A stretch of DNA of 64,000 nt from Bradyrhizobium sp. NAS80.1 (GTDB lineage: Bacteria; Pseudomonadota; Alphaproteobacteria; Rhizobiales; Xanthobacteraceae). The stretch covers positions 21,259 through 85,258 of the forward strand of contig NZ_LGHL01000065.1 of NCBI RefSeq assembly GCF_001908205.1, in the 5' to 3' direction. The position numbers and the translations under genes are program-made. Below are positions 24,628-32,641 of this stretch, piece after piece. Numbering within the stretch: position 1 is the first letter of the stretch; the number at the start of each line of letters is the position of its first letter. The notes beneath the pieces are model-generated. The model worked only from the letters and a program-made list of their open reading frames with translations. It did no database searches and was not told where the DNA came from.

Positions 24628-24807
24628 CGGCCTGAACTTCGTCGGCGCGTCGGAGCGGTCGTGCTTGGCCGGGCGGTGTTGTGATCGGGTCGACAGGGCT
24701 GATCTTCCGGAATTGCGAATTTACGCTTCAATTGCGATCATCGCTGCAAAGTTCCATCGGCGGCGAGCGTCGCGCCGTCTGCTGAAGCGGCACGGTCCGT
24801 CATGCGT

Positions 24808-24905
24808 TTGGCACGTCGGGCAAAACACCAGTAGATTTCTACCATCACAGAACTCGTCGAGCCCGCACTGTCACCGGCCACGCACCGGTCGCGGGCTTTT
24901 CTTTT
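24808..24905 (+). ncRNA. Dispersed promoter-terminator element, copy A
   Basis: TTGGCA at 24808, then CGTCGGGCAAAACACCAG (18 nt), then TAGATT at 24832, then about 20 nt and a terminator: AGCCCGC at 24860-24866 pairs with GCGGGCT at 24891-24897, an inner ACCGG/CCGGT stem lies between, and TTTTCTTTT follows. The spacer matches the other copies in 17 of 18 bases, but the inner stem-loop differs from theirs. It may encode a roughly 60-nt RNA. The rest of the gap 24628-24998 has no gene. Confidence 0.6.
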
Positions 24906-24998
24906 GCGGTTGCCTGGCTCCACCTTGAACGAGTCTCGCGCCCTTGGGCGGGCGCGTGAAGCCCTTGCATACAGCACGTTGAGATTGTAGGGAGCGGC

Positions 24999-25668
24999 AT
25001 GAGCCTTTGCGTGCCGCCCACCAAAGTCGATGCGCTGAACGCGGAAGAGGCTGCCGTCCTCGACCGCGATGGCTATCTCCTGCTGCGGGGCGTCGTCCCC
25101 GCGGCGTGGCGCGATGCGCTGCGAGCCGCCTTCGATGCCGGCGTGGGGACCTTGGATCAATGGGCCGCCCCGCGCGGCGCCGGCTGGCGCCACGCCCTCG
25201 TCGATCTGGATCCGACAGTGCAGCGAACCTGCCGCCTGCCGCCGCTGCTGGCGGCGGCCGCGCAGATGCTGGGCGGTCCGTTCTTTCTCTGCCAGGTCGA
25301 GGGCCGCGAGCCGCTGCAGGGCGGCGGCCACCAGCCCCTGCATCGCGATGGCGCAGGCATGAAAGCCGTCGCCGCCCTGGTCTTCCTCGACGGCTTACGG
25401 GCCGGACAACGGCGCCACGCGTATCGTTCCGCGTCATCTCGACGGCGGCGAGCCGGACGAGACCCTGTCCCTGACGACGGCGGGCGAGGCGGGGGACATC
25501 CTGGTGTTCGACGCCGATCTGCCGCACGGTGCGACCTGCAATCACTCCGGCGCGCGGCGGCGCTCGCTGCTGCTGAGCTTCATGCAGGAAGGCAATCGCG
25601 CGAGCATGGAGGCCTGCCGCGCCATTCGCAACGTGCGCATGGACACCGGCGAGGTGTTCATCCCCTGA
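24999..25668 (+). pseudogene. Frameshifted phytanoyl-CoA dioxygenase (PhyH) family gene
   Basis: A non-haem Fe(II)/2-oxoglutarate oxygenase broken by one extra base. Frame 1 from the ATG at 24999 (GGAG upstream) runs through DRDGYLLLRGVVP and the HxD motif LHRDGAG to LVFLDG, then becomes nonsense. Removing one T from the TT at 25395-25396 restores YGPDNGATRIVPRHLDGGEPDE, the distal LPHGATCNHSG...RRRSLLLSF and a stop at 25666-25668. All iron ligands are therefore present in the joined sequence. Either the gene decayed recently or this is a sequencing error. Confidence 0.82.
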
Positions 25669-25741
25669 GAGACGTAGGACTTCATCGGCAGCAAGGAACG
25701 AGCAAGGCGGAGGGAAGTTTGTTCGCCAGGAGGAAACACCG

Positions 25742-25987
25742 ATGAAAGCGACAGCTCTTGTTTTGGCCGTCCTGCTCGCCATCCCCGCCGGCAACGCCTC
25801 GGCCCATAGCGCCAAGCGACACCATCATGGCTGGTGGAATTCGATGAACATGATGCATGGCCCCGGCCGCACCGCCGCGCGAACCGATCCGAACGGGACG
25901 GCCAGGGGCCCGACGAGCGTCAGCGGTACCGGCCCGTCGAAGTTCGGCGGCCAGATTCCGGGATCGAGCGGCGCTAGCCGGCAGTAG
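25742..25987 (+). CDS. Small exported His/Met-rich protein
   Basis: An 81-residue protein with signal peptide (KATALVLAVLLAIPAGNASA) and a short mature part containing HSAKRHHHGWWNSMNMMHG, then a Gly/Ser/Pro-rich tail. The His and Met cluster could bind copper or nickel, but this is a guess. AGGAGG lies 8 nt before the ATG. It follows the broken dioxygenase by 73 nt on the same strand. Confidence 0.65.
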   Translation: MKATALVLAVLLAIPAGNASAHSAKRHHHGWWNSMNMMHGPGRTAARTDPNGTARGPTSVSGTGPSKFGGQIPGSSGASRQ

Positions 25988-26044
25988 GCCTGGCGGAAGC
26001 TTGAACGATGCCGCTCGGCCTCGAGTTGGGGCCGGGCTGTCGTC

Positions 26045-26230
26045 CTACTTGATGCTGACGAACATGCCCCAGGCGGCGGCGAGCGCCGCGCCGGAAAAGA
26101 CGATCATCGGGTTTTCGCAGAACGAGCTGCCATAGGTGCACATGGTGACACCGAACGAGCCGATCTCGTGCTGGCTCGCGGAGTAGAACAGTCCCGACAG
26201 CACCAGCAATGCAGCGGCGACGTAGTACAT
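26045..26230 (-). CDS. Small inner-membrane protein
   Basis: A 61-residue protein with two hydrophobic segments (VAAALLVLSGLFYSA and PMIVFSGAALAAAWGMFVSI) and two cysteines in the loop CTYGSSFCENP. GGAGAG lies about 7 nt before the ATG. Proteins of this shape are frequent in Bradyrhizobium, from memory; the function is unknown. Confidence 0.68.
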   Translation of the reverse strand: MYYVAAALLVLSGLFYSASQHEIGSFGVTMCTYGSSFCENPMIVFSGAALAAAWGMFVSIK

Positions 26231-26764
26231 CGGTCATCTCTCCGAAATTGTCCCGATTGCGTCTGCGCAAGGGGCATGTCCCAGCATGGCGCGAAGAGAT
26301 TTCATTTCGCCAAATTGGCTTCGCTGCATTTTAGATAAAGTTTGACCCGTCGGGCAAAACACCGATCTGATGGCAGCAGGCGTCCCTCGCGAAAGCCGGT
26401 TTCGGGTCGCTAGAAGCGGACGAAACACTGGACGGCTTCTTTCTCTTTCGGCTGGCTATGTGCGACTGGCGGCGGTTAGAAGCAGAACAAGGGCGCGAGG
26501 TATGGGGACCAAGCGCCCTTGCACGCCCAATCGTCGGTTGCCCTGAGTGTGAGTTCTTGGGGATCGCGGGGCAACCCACGAACGCCGGCTACCGGGACGA
26601 ATCACTACCTCATGCTGTTGTCATGATTGCGGCGCTTTTCGATTTTGGCACAAACTGCACATCACCGTGGTCCGATCGGGGAGTACTGTTCGACCGACGG
26701 GCGAAACACCGCGTGATGGTTGTTGTTCCTCACAGCGGTCCTCGTTCTGATGTTTTGACAGAAC
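26231..26764. other. Intergenic region with remnant repeat
   Basis: About 530 nt with no gene I trust. An open frame from 26458 to 26799 has no ribosome site and an odd composition. The region includes partial repeat copy B (26342-26371) and a weaker look-alike near 26690-26718 with GACGGGCGAAACACCG. No terminator-like hairpin with a T-run is visible. Confidence 0.4.
26342..26371 (+). repeat. Dispersed element, partial copy B (promoter part only)
   Basis: TTGACC, the spacer CGTCGGGCAAAACACCGA (18 nt) and TCTGAT match the promoter half of the complete copies. The downstream terminator hairpin is missing. Either the element was truncated or the promoter half can occur alone. Confidence 0.6.
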
Positions 26765-27103
26765 ATGCGCGATCCGCATGCGGTTGCGACTATCGTTGAT
26801 GTGTTGCGGCGGGCCTACGGCGACAGCCATGCACGCCTGCTTCTCCGCGATGGCATAAGCGTCGAGGCACTGATCGATGCGCTGCTGTCCGCCCCGCTGA
26901 GCGAACGTGATGTGGCGCGGCTGATAACCGTCGCGCTGGAGTCGGGCGACTTCGAGATGACGCCGGATTTCACCACGCGTCCTTCGCATCTGAAGTTTAT
27001 CTACGATCCGCCAAACTCACTGCGGGTGGTCGACATCGTCATGCTGACGGAATCGCGCGCATTTTCGAGCGCCGATATCTGGCTGCGTCTGCGGGACGTC
27101 TAG
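26765..27103 (+). CDS. Hypothetical protein
   Basis: A 112-residue soluble protein starting MRDPHAVATIVDVLRRAYGDSHARLL with a helical N-terminal half (DALLSAPLSERDVARLITVALESGDF) and a C-terminal segment SLRVVDIVMLTESRAF. Composition looks protein-like, but there is no ribosome site in front of the ATG and I do not recognise a family. Moderate support only. Confidence 0.42.
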   Translation: MRDPHAVATIVDVLRRAYGDSHARLLLRDGISVEALIDALLSAPLSERDVARLITVALESGDFEMTPDFTTRPSHLKFIYDPPNSLRVVDIVMLTESRAFSSADIWLRLRDV

Positions 27104-27215
27104 CCCGCCGGGCCCTGCACGGAAGCGTTCACGTTCGGTCTCGAGGCCGCCACTGGCCGATGGAAGGTCATGGCGGCGGTCCTTCCCATGGCAGCTAGTG
27201 GACCCGATACGGACT

Positions 27216-27740
27216 TCAGCGGTCGGTCTCAGTCTCGGCAGTGTCCGTCCAGACTGCATTGAGCGCGAGTACGAAGACCGTTGCCCCACAGCCCAGAGTC
27301 CAGGTTGCGGCGACAGCTATCGGTCCAATCGTCGGTCGATGCGGAAACCCGGCGGCGTTGCTGACGAGCGCGACGACGACGAGCATCGAGACTGAGACGA
27401 TTGGCATCCAGCGAGCGCACGGCACCGGGCCCGCCATGATGGCAGCGCGACGCATTGGATAGGTCGCGCCGAAGCAGAGGAATACCGTTGCAATGATTGC
27501 GCTTGAGATACGCCAAACCGCGGTCTCAGTCAGGCCGCAAAGTGCCAACAATGGAGGCAACATGCAGAATGCCGCCGAGAAGAGTCCAGACTCCAGGTAC
27601 AATCGGGTCAGAACAAGGTGGAAGCCCGATATATCGTGTCCAGTCGTTTGACGCAGGACGATGACGATTGCGCAGAAGCCGGCAAATGTCATTGCCAGAG
27701 TCGCAAGCGTGTACAGATATGCCGATCCAAGTAGTTCCAT
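27216..27740 (-). CDS. Multi-pass membrane protein of unknown function
   Basis: A 174-residue protein with about five membrane segments (including LYTLATLAMTFAGFCAIVIVL, SSAIIATVFLCFGA, IVSVSMLVVVALVSNAAGF and LGCGATVFVLALNAVW). GGGGAG lies 9-10 nt before the ATG at 27740; a Met seven codons upstream is less likely. No catalytic motif. Leftward, monocistronic. Confidence 0.72.
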   Translation of the reverse strand: MELLGSAYLYTLATLAMTFAGFCAIVIVLRQTTGHDISGFHLVLTRLYLESGLFSAAFCMLPPLLALCGLTETAVWRISSAIIATVFLCFGATYPMRRAAIMAGPVPCARWMPIVSVSMLVVVALVSNAAGFPHRPTIGPIAVAATWTLGCGATVFVLALNAVWTDTAETETDR

Positions 27741-27804
27741 CGTTTCCACTCCCCGTCTCAAATTAGGATCGCGAAGGCAAACCGCTTGATGGGGGAGATC
27801 TCAG

Positions 27805-27984
27805 ATGAAGACCAAGACGCCGCAACAGACGGTCACCTTCAAGGCTTCACCACGCCAAGTGTACGACATGCTGATGGTTTCGAGGAAGCATCAGTCGTTG
27901 TCGGGGCAGCCCGCAAAAATCGGCCGCAACGTCGGCGGAAATTTACAGCCTGGGATTCGCACACCTCGGCGCTGCTCCAGCATG
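27805..27984 (+). pseudogene. Truncated SRPBCC/AHSA1-family gene
   Basis: Starts well: GGGGGAG before the ATG at 27805 and MKTKTPQQTVTFKASPRQVYDMLM, the normal opening of a START-like (SRPBCC) domain. At about 27940 one base is lost. The shifted frame then reads KFTAWDSH, the expected next motif of the family, but after a few more residues that also becomes nonsense. At most 60 residues of the usual 140 remain, so the gene is dead. Confidence 0.65.
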
Positions 27985-28198
27985 CCCGCCTCACTCGAAG
28001 TTCACGCGGCATCAAGCACTGCTTCGTGTCGAGTATAGTTTCTAGAAGCTGCTTGCGAAACGTCTGCTTGGGCCCTTGGCGGACGCCGCGTCGATTCCGC
28101 TCGATCACTGCTTCTGATCCGAGCTGTGGGTGGGGGCAGTCGTGCTCGGCACGATGGGATTTGGCGTGGGAGCGCTTCTTGCCGCGCGGGTGAGAGCC

Positions 28199-28447
28199 AT
28201 GCCGGGTTTGGCAGATTGCCAGAGCCTCTTGCGTCTGTTGATCGCAAGGGGAGATCCGAAAGCGATCCCGCTCGCGGAAGGCGCCATCGATCAATATCTG
28301 AACATCACGCCGGTCAGCGCCCGCGGGCGCGGCCTGCGCGTGCTCCAGCGCGATGCGCTCGACCAGCACATTGCCGCGGTCGGCGTGCAGCGCTCGTTCG
28401 CCGAGACGGTGGACGCCTACATCGCGCGGAAGCTTGCGGAAGAGTGA
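28199..28447 (+). CDS. Hypothetical protein
   Basis: An 82-residue protein starting MPGLADCQSLLRLLIARGDPKAIPLAEGAIDQYL. It is helical, with LQRDALDQHIAAVGVQRSFAETVDAYIARKLAEE at the end. The ATG at 28199 has GGTGAGAG at close spacing. The frame is open upstream to a GTG at 28130, whose extra residues (VLGTMGFGVGALLAARV) would form a membrane helix. Family unknown. Confidence 0.5.
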   Translation: MPGLADCQSLLRLLIARGDPKAIPLAEGAIDQYLNITPVSARGRGLRVLQRDALDQHIAAVGVQRSFAETVDAYIARKLAEE

Positions 28448-28545
28448 CGTGCGCGTCCTCGCCCCGGCTGTAATCCAGTTCACAAGGCCGATCCTGCTGG
28501 TGCCGCTAGGTTCGCGCGCCCCTCAGGCGCACGCTGGAGCTGCCG

Positions 28546-28704
28546 ATGATGACTGCACTTGCAAAGGCAATGTCCCGCGCAACGGGAGCCAACGTTGAGG
28601 TCGAAACGCTTAAAGTGCTGGTGACCTTCTCGGGGGCGGGCCTGCTGCTCTGCCTCGTGGCCGCGATGATCTACGCAACATATCTCGGCGTTGCGCTGGA
28701 CTGA
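28546..28704 (+). CDS. Very small membrane protein
   Basis: A 52-residue protein starting at the paired ATGs at 28546/28549, with GGAG 7-8 nt upstream. The N-terminal half is MTALAKAMSRATGANVEVET, followed by a single membrane helix (FSGAGLLLCLVAAMIYATYL) and a short tail ending at TGA 28702-28704. The pattern (short basic head, VEVETLKV, one helix) recurs in small rhizobial membrane proteins, as far as I recall. No function known. Confidence 0.6.
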   Translation: MMTALAKAMSRATGANVEVETLKVLVTFSGAGLLLCLVAAMIYATYLGVALD

Positions 28705-28802
28705 CTTCCGCTCGGCGAGCTGCTGCGCATCTGCTGGCGCTCCGCTGTTTACTCCTTCTCGCCCGCTGAACCGGACGATGGCGACGAGGCCATGCGACGC
28801 GA

Positions 28803-29285
28803 TCAGTCCGGGAGTTTCAGGTGCAGGAATTGATTGAAGGCGCTCGGCTCGTAATCGGCGAAGGCCTCCCCGTTCACGAATCCATACTTGCGGTAGAGCG
28901 CCAGCGCCGGTTCGAACGCCGGGCCGCTTCCGGTCTCGAGGCTCAGCCGGGTCAGCCGGCGCGCTTTGGCCTCGCGGGCGATGTGGTCCAGCAGCAGCAC
29001 CGCGACGCCCCGGCGCAGATGATCGGGATGAGTCCGCATCGACTTCACCTCGGCGCTGCCGTCGCCCAGCTCCTTCAGCGCGCCGATGCCGATCACCTCA
29101 AGGCCGTCGCGCACCGACCAGACCGTGACGCCTGGGGCTTTCAGCCCGGAGAGGTCGAGCGCGAATACGCTGCCGGGCGGCGAGTTCGCGCGCATGCCGG
29201 CGAGGTGCACTGCGAGGAGGCGGCGGGTCGGCTCGCCGGTGAGGTCGTCGACGTGGATTTCGAACATGGGCTGGCTAGGGCTCAT
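28803..29285 (-). CDS. GNAT family N-acetyltransferase
   Basis: A 160-residue acetyltransferase with the GNAT core: VWSVRDGLEVIGIGALKEL (beta 2-3), the acetyl-CoA loop MRTHPDHLRRGVAVLLLDHIA (Q/RxxGxG/A-like) and the C-terminal FEPALALYRKYGFVNGEAF. ATG at 29285 has GAGCGG upstream; MFEIHVDDL six codons later is the alternative. Cytosolic; substrate (amine or protein) unknown. Leftward and alone. Confidence 0.85.
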   Translation of the reverse strand: MSPSQPMFEIHVDDLTGEPTRRLLAVHLAGMRANSPPGSVFALDLSGLKAPGVTVWSVRDGLEVIGIGALKELGDGSAEVKSMRTHPDHLRRGVAVLLLDHIAREAKARRLTRLSLETGSGPAFEPALALYRKYGFVNGEAFADYEPSAFNQFLHLKLPD

Positions 29286-29328
29286 TGAAGCCGCTCGGGA
29301 ATAATCTTGTGGCCATTTGACGAGCCCA

Positions 29329-29589
29329 CTAAGGAGAAAATTTAAGCCCACATCTTATGCTGCGGTGTTTGTGATCTATCCGCTCGGATACGCGGTCCAC
29401 GAATGCATGCACCTTGGTGTAGGCTCGCAACGCTCGTCGGTCGTCATACAGTTTGCATACATGCATCACTTGACTGCGATATTCACCGTTGAAGCCACTT
29501 AGATCGGCCAGTGCCCCACTGTAAAAGGACAAAGCGTCGTCTTTAGCCTTGCCTGCTTTGGCTTTGTATGTGGGCCGTCGTAATCGCAT
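29329..29589 (-). CDS. Possible fragment of a foreign gene (C-terminal part)
   Basis: An 86-residue open frame of lower GC than its neighbours. The segment LSGFNGEYRSQVMHVCKLYDDRRALRAYTKVHAFVDRVSERI looks like the C-terminal helical end of longer proteins of unknown function that I associate with restriction or abortive-infection islands (RNxxMHxxxxYDExxAxxI...). Two TGA codons precede the ATG in frame, so an N-terminal domain is absent. I read it as a remnant acquired by transfer, with low certainty. Confidence 0.42.
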   Translation of the reverse strand: MRLRRPTYKAKAGKAKDDALSFYSGALADLSGFNGEYRSQVMHVCKLYDDRRALRAYTKVHAFVDRVSERIDHKHRSIRCGLKFSP

Positions 29590-29746
29590 TGAAATTCATC
29601 ATGCGAACTTTTTCCCAATGCAACTCACCGTCGCACCACGGGTATGCGAAGTACTCCGTAGATGACCAGACCTGACACGTTTTTTTGCTATCTTGACTCA
29701 TTGTTCATGTTTTGTTCTTATTCGTCATCTTCGAATGGAGATGGCT

Positions 29747-30028
29747 ATGGACAACCGCATCAGTGAAATCCGCAGAATAATCAGAGCCTTACGCGTGAGT
29801 ATGCTGGAGGCGGAGGCCATCATGCGCGAGCAGATCAACCGGGATGAGGACTGCGTCTTCGTGGCGGAGGAGGTCATGAAGATGCGCTCCGTCATGAGCC
29901 ATCTTGCCCAGGAACGGACGACGCTTGGAGACACGGATCCCATCCTCGTCAAAAGCTTCTTCGTTCAGCGCCGGCTTTCGGCACAGAAGCCGGAAGCCCG
30001 GCCGCTCAAGCTCGTCGGGAGGCTCTGA
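29747..30028 (+). CDS. Small hypothetical protein, coiled helical
   Basis: A 93-residue protein starting MDNRISEIRRIIRALRVSM. It is almost wholly helical (EAEAIMREQINRDEDCVFVAEEVMKMRSVMSHL) with a basic C-terminus. The third of three close ATGs (29735, 29741, 29747) is chosen because GGAG is 6 nt before it. The next gene follows at 2 nt, so they form a pair. No family recognised. Confidence 0.62.
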   Translation: MDNRISEIRRIIRALRVSMLEAEAIMREQINRDEDCVFVAEEVMKMRSVMSHLAQERTTLGDTDPILVKSFFVQRRLSAQKPEARPLKLVGRL

Positions 30029-30030
30029 TC

Positions 30031-30234
30031 GTGAAGGAGAGGCCGAAATGGTTTTCCGACAGCAACGATCACCCCGAGTTCATCAAGGCGTTGGACAAGG
30101 CGAGACGGCTCTCTTGTCATGAGGGCTGGTGTCGAGCGCACATCGAGGCCATCCAGGTTGCGATCGATCAATACGCCGAAGCTGCCTATGGCAATCGGGA
30201 GTTCTTCCTGAACAAGCCGCACAGCGTCGGTTAG
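30031..30234 (+). CDS. Small conserved hypothetical protein
   Basis: A 67-residue protein with GTG start; GGGAGG lies 7 nt upstream. Its sequence DHPEFIKALDKARRLSCHEGWCRAHIEAIQVAIDQYAEAA looks like a two-helix unit that I recall as frequent in rhizobial genomes. Two cysteines flank a Gly-Trp turn (CHEGWC) and could bind metal or form a disulfide. Pairs with the gene just upstream. Confidence 0.65.
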   Translation: MKERPKWFSDSNDHPEFIKALDKARRLSCHEGWCRAHIEAIQVAIDQYAEAAYGNREFFLNKPHSVG

Positions 30235-30389
30235 CGAACCGATGGCGCCGTAGGAACTTTCAGCTTCAACCTCGAATTTGCTACGTGGCCGGTCTACCGT
30301 CGATTGACCGGCCTGAAATGACGGCTCCGGCGCGCCGAGCCCCCCGTCTCGCGCCGGGGCCGTTTCCGCTATTCAATGTTTGATTGAGT

Positions 30390-30476
30390 TTGACTCGTCG
30401 GGCAACACACCGGCATGATGGCATCGTCGAAAGAGTTCGGTTCAGCCCGCGTGGAGCAATCCGCCGCGGGCTTTTG
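30390..30476 (+). ncRNA. Dispersed promoter-terminator element, copy D
   Basis: TTGACT at 30390, spacer CGTCGGGCAACACACCGG (18 nt), CATGAT at 30414, then about 25 nt and an intrinsic terminator: AGCCCGC (30444-30450) with GCGGGCT (30466-30472), inner GTGGA with TCCGC, loop GCAA, then T-run. The inner stem has a G-U pair where copies E and F have a C-G pair, so pairing is kept. It may give an RNA of about 50 nt. Confidence 0.65.
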
Positions 30477-30503
30477 ATTTTCGCCTTTGCGTCCAACCTG
30501 CAA

Positions 30504-32030
30504 CTACGCCGCGTCAGCCTGCCCGAACCATTTGGTCAGCGCCTCCATAAGTCCGCGCTGGCTCGCGTCTCCGACCCAAGCCACGTGCCCATCTGGCCGC
30601 ACAAGCACGGCTTCGGGCGCCGCGACGTGCCCGATGGCCGGAAGCTCCCACGGGCCGTCGTAATCGGCGTCGATGCATCTGACACGATCCGCCCAGGGCG
30701 CGATGTTGACGCGGCCGGGCTTGCCGAAATTGAGCAGCAAACCTCGCGCACCGTGCAGCAATGTGAATAGCCTTTCGGGGCGGCCCTCGACCGTCAGGTC
30801 GAGATCGGGCATGCGGCGTCCAAGCAGCTGATGTCCTTCGCCAAGATCGTATTGAATGTCGAGCCCGGACATCATTGCGCCAAAGCCCTTGCGTGGCTCG
30901 TCCATGCCGAGCAGTTCGGAGACGACGTCACGCGCGGCCTTGAGGCCGTCGTCGGCACGGCGGAGCAGGGCGATCTGCGCCATGGTGTTGCGCAGCACGC
31001 GCGCTGCGACGGGATGGCGCTCGGCGTGGTAGGTGTCGAGCAGGCTGTCGGGCGAAATGCCCTTGACCACCAGCGCCAGCTTCCAGCCGAGATTGACGGC
31101 GTCCTGCACGCCGGTGTTGAGGCCTTGCCCGCCCACGGAGTGATGGACATGCGCAGCGTCGCCGGCGAGCAGCACGCGCCCGGCGCGATAGGACGCAGCC
31201 TGCAGGCTGACGTCGGTGAAACGGGAGATGAAGGACGGGGTGTGGAGTCCATAGTCTGTGCCGTACACGGCGATGAGCGCGTCGCTGAGATCGCGCAGCG
31301 TAGTTTCGCCGGTACGGTCGAGTGTCCGCTCCGTCACGAGGACCCGCACGCGTCCGTTCTCCGATTTGCTGAGGCCATGAAAGCCGAGTGCGTCGTGACG
31401 CAGACCCCATGCGGGCTCCCCGGTCATCTCGACCTCGGCCATGAGGTTGCTGAGCGTGGGATCGGAGCCGGCAAAGTCGATGCCGGCGGTCTTACGCACC
31501 AGGCTGCGACCGCCGTCGCAGCCGACGAGGTAATTTGCCCGCAACGTCTTGCCGCCGGACACCGCGACGTCGATGCCGGTGTCGTCCTGAACGAAGCCCG
31601 TCACCTCGGACTTGCGATAGACCGGCACCGCGAGCTCCTCGACCCAGGCGGCCAGGATGCGCTCGATGTGGCCTTGCCACAGCGCGAGCCCGTAATTATG
31701 CCGGGTGGGCAGATCGCTGATGTCGAGCCTGGTCCAGGCAAAGCCGGCGAGCTGGGCAATCTGCCCTTCTCGCAGGAAACGATCCGCGACGCCGCGCTGA
31801 TCGAGGATCTCGATGGTACGCGCATGTAATCCGCCGGCGCGCGTGCCGACGAGCTCCTGGTTGGCGCGTCGCTCGACAATCGCGACGTCGACATGCGCAA
31901 GAGCCAGCTCCGCGGCCAGCATCAGGCCGCTGGGCCCGCCGCCGGCAATGACGACCTCATGGTCGGTGGCTGCCGCGCGTTCTGCGCTCGCCCGGTCGCG
32001 CGACCGGGACGTGGGAACCAATACTGGCAT
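30504..32030 (-). CDS. FAD-dependent aromatic monooxygenase (PheA/TfdB/rifampicin-monooxygenase family)
   Basis: A 508-residue cytosolic flavoprotein hydroxylase. GxGxxG for FAD is in VVIAGGGPSGLMLAAELAL, the DG motif in YLVGCDGGRSLVRKTAG, and the GD motif in GRVLLAGDAAHVHHSVGGQGLN. The C-terminal thioredoxin-like domain (LLHGARGLLLNFG, ending VRPDGHVAWVGD) fits class A hydroxylases of about 500 residues. ATG at 32030 has AGAGG about 8 nt upstream; the longer open frame is rejected. Substrate is unknown: a phenol or a polycyclic antibiotic. Leftward, monocistronic. Confidence 0.9.
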   Translation of the reverse strand: MPVLVPTSRSRDRASAERAAATDHEVVIAGGGPSGLMLAAELALAHVDVAIVERRANQELVGTRAGGLHARTIEILDQRGVADRFLREGQIAQLAGFAWTRLDISDLPTRHNYGLALWQGHIERILAAWVEELAVPVYRKSEVTGFVQDDTGIDVAVSGGKTLRANYLVGCDGGRSLVRKTAGIDFAGSDPTLSNLMAEVEMTGEPAWGLRHDALGFHGLSKSENGRVRVLVTERTLDRTGETTLRDLSDALIAVYGTDYGLHTPSFISRFTDVSLQAASYRAGRVLLAGDAAHVHHSVGGQGLNTGVQDAVNLGWKLALVVKGISPDSLLDTYHAERHPVAARVLRNTMAQIALLRRADDGLKAARDVVSELLGMDEPRKGFGAMMSGLDIQYDLGEGHQLLGRRMPDLDLTVEGRPERLFTLLHGARGLLLNFGKPGRVNIAPWADRVRCIDADYDGPWELPAIGHVAAPEAVLVRPDGHVAWVGDASQRGLMEALTKWFGQADAA

Positions 32031-32170
32031 GTGATGACCTCTCGACTTATTGCTTTGGTTGGTTTCCTGGGCCGAGGGTTCTACGCGATGGTCGGGGACT
32101 TGAAGCAAGCCCGGTGCACGCCACATATCAAGCTGGGAAGAAGGACTTCTTCTCTAGCGTTCGACGAAGT

Positions 32171-32258
32171 TTGACACGTCGGGCAAAACACTGGCAGAAT
32201 GGCATCATCGAAACGAGTTTGGTTCAGCCCGCGCGGAACGGTCCGCGGCGGGCTTTTT
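32171..32258 (+). ncRNA. Dispersed promoter-terminator element, copy E
   Basis: TTGACA at 32171 (perfect -35), spacer CGTCGGGCAAAACACTGG, CAGAAT at 32195, then a start about 32207 and a terminator: AGCCCGC (32226-32232) with GCGGGCT (32248-32254), inner GCGGA with TCCGC, loop ACGG, then five T. It is read in the opposite direction to both flanking genes, so it does not serve as their terminator. Confidence 0.68.
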
Positions 32259-32641
32259 CATTTCAACGCCGGATCGGAGTCGGCCTCGAGAGGGCGCTCG
32301 GCCGGGTTCATCTCTGTCCATGAAGGATCGCGCGAGCAGCGGTAATACATCAGCCAGGCATCTGGAATGTCGACACGCCGCACGCGGATCTCCGTCTCCG
32401 ACACAACCTTGAACTTCGGGTCGCCCGCGATCGGCGTATTGGGAATCCAGGGCTTGCTGCCGCAGCCAGTGGGATAGCAGAACGTGACCGAGAACTGGCT
32501 TGCTTCGGCGCGCGAGACCTTCAGGCCGTAGGCCTTCGCGCAGTCGCGCTTCCACGCGCCGGAGAAATCCGGAGAGGATTCTTCGGCAACCGCCGGGCGG
32601 ATCGTGATCATCAGTGAAAGCAGGATACCAAAGAACTTCAT
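32258..32641 (-). CDS. Hypothetical exported protein
   Basis: A 127-residue protein with signal peptide (KFFGILLSLMITIRPAVA) and a small mature domain starting SPDFSGAWKRDCAKAYG, with cysteines at DCAKAY, FCYPTGCG and YRCS that suggest disulfides in the periplasm. AGGAG lies 8-9 nt before the ATG. Its end meets the terminator of element copy E from the other direction. Family unknown. Confidence 0.68.
   Translation of the reverse strand: MKFFGILLSLMITIRPAVAEESSPDFSGAWKRDCAKAYGLKVSRAEASQFSVTFCYPTGCGSKPWIPNTPIAGDPKFKVVSETEIRVRRVDIPDAWLMYYRCSRDPSWTEMNPAERPLEADSDPALK

Noticed and set aside
26689..26719. Possible further copy of the dispersed element (GACGGGCGAAACACCG)
   Set aside because: Only partial similarity to the spacer, no -35/-10 match at 18 nt and no terminator. 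It may be a decayed copy, but I do not count it.
26458..26799. Plus-strand open frame of 113 codons
   Set aside because: No ribosome site, unusual residue mix, and it overlaps repeat remnants and the start of another frame.
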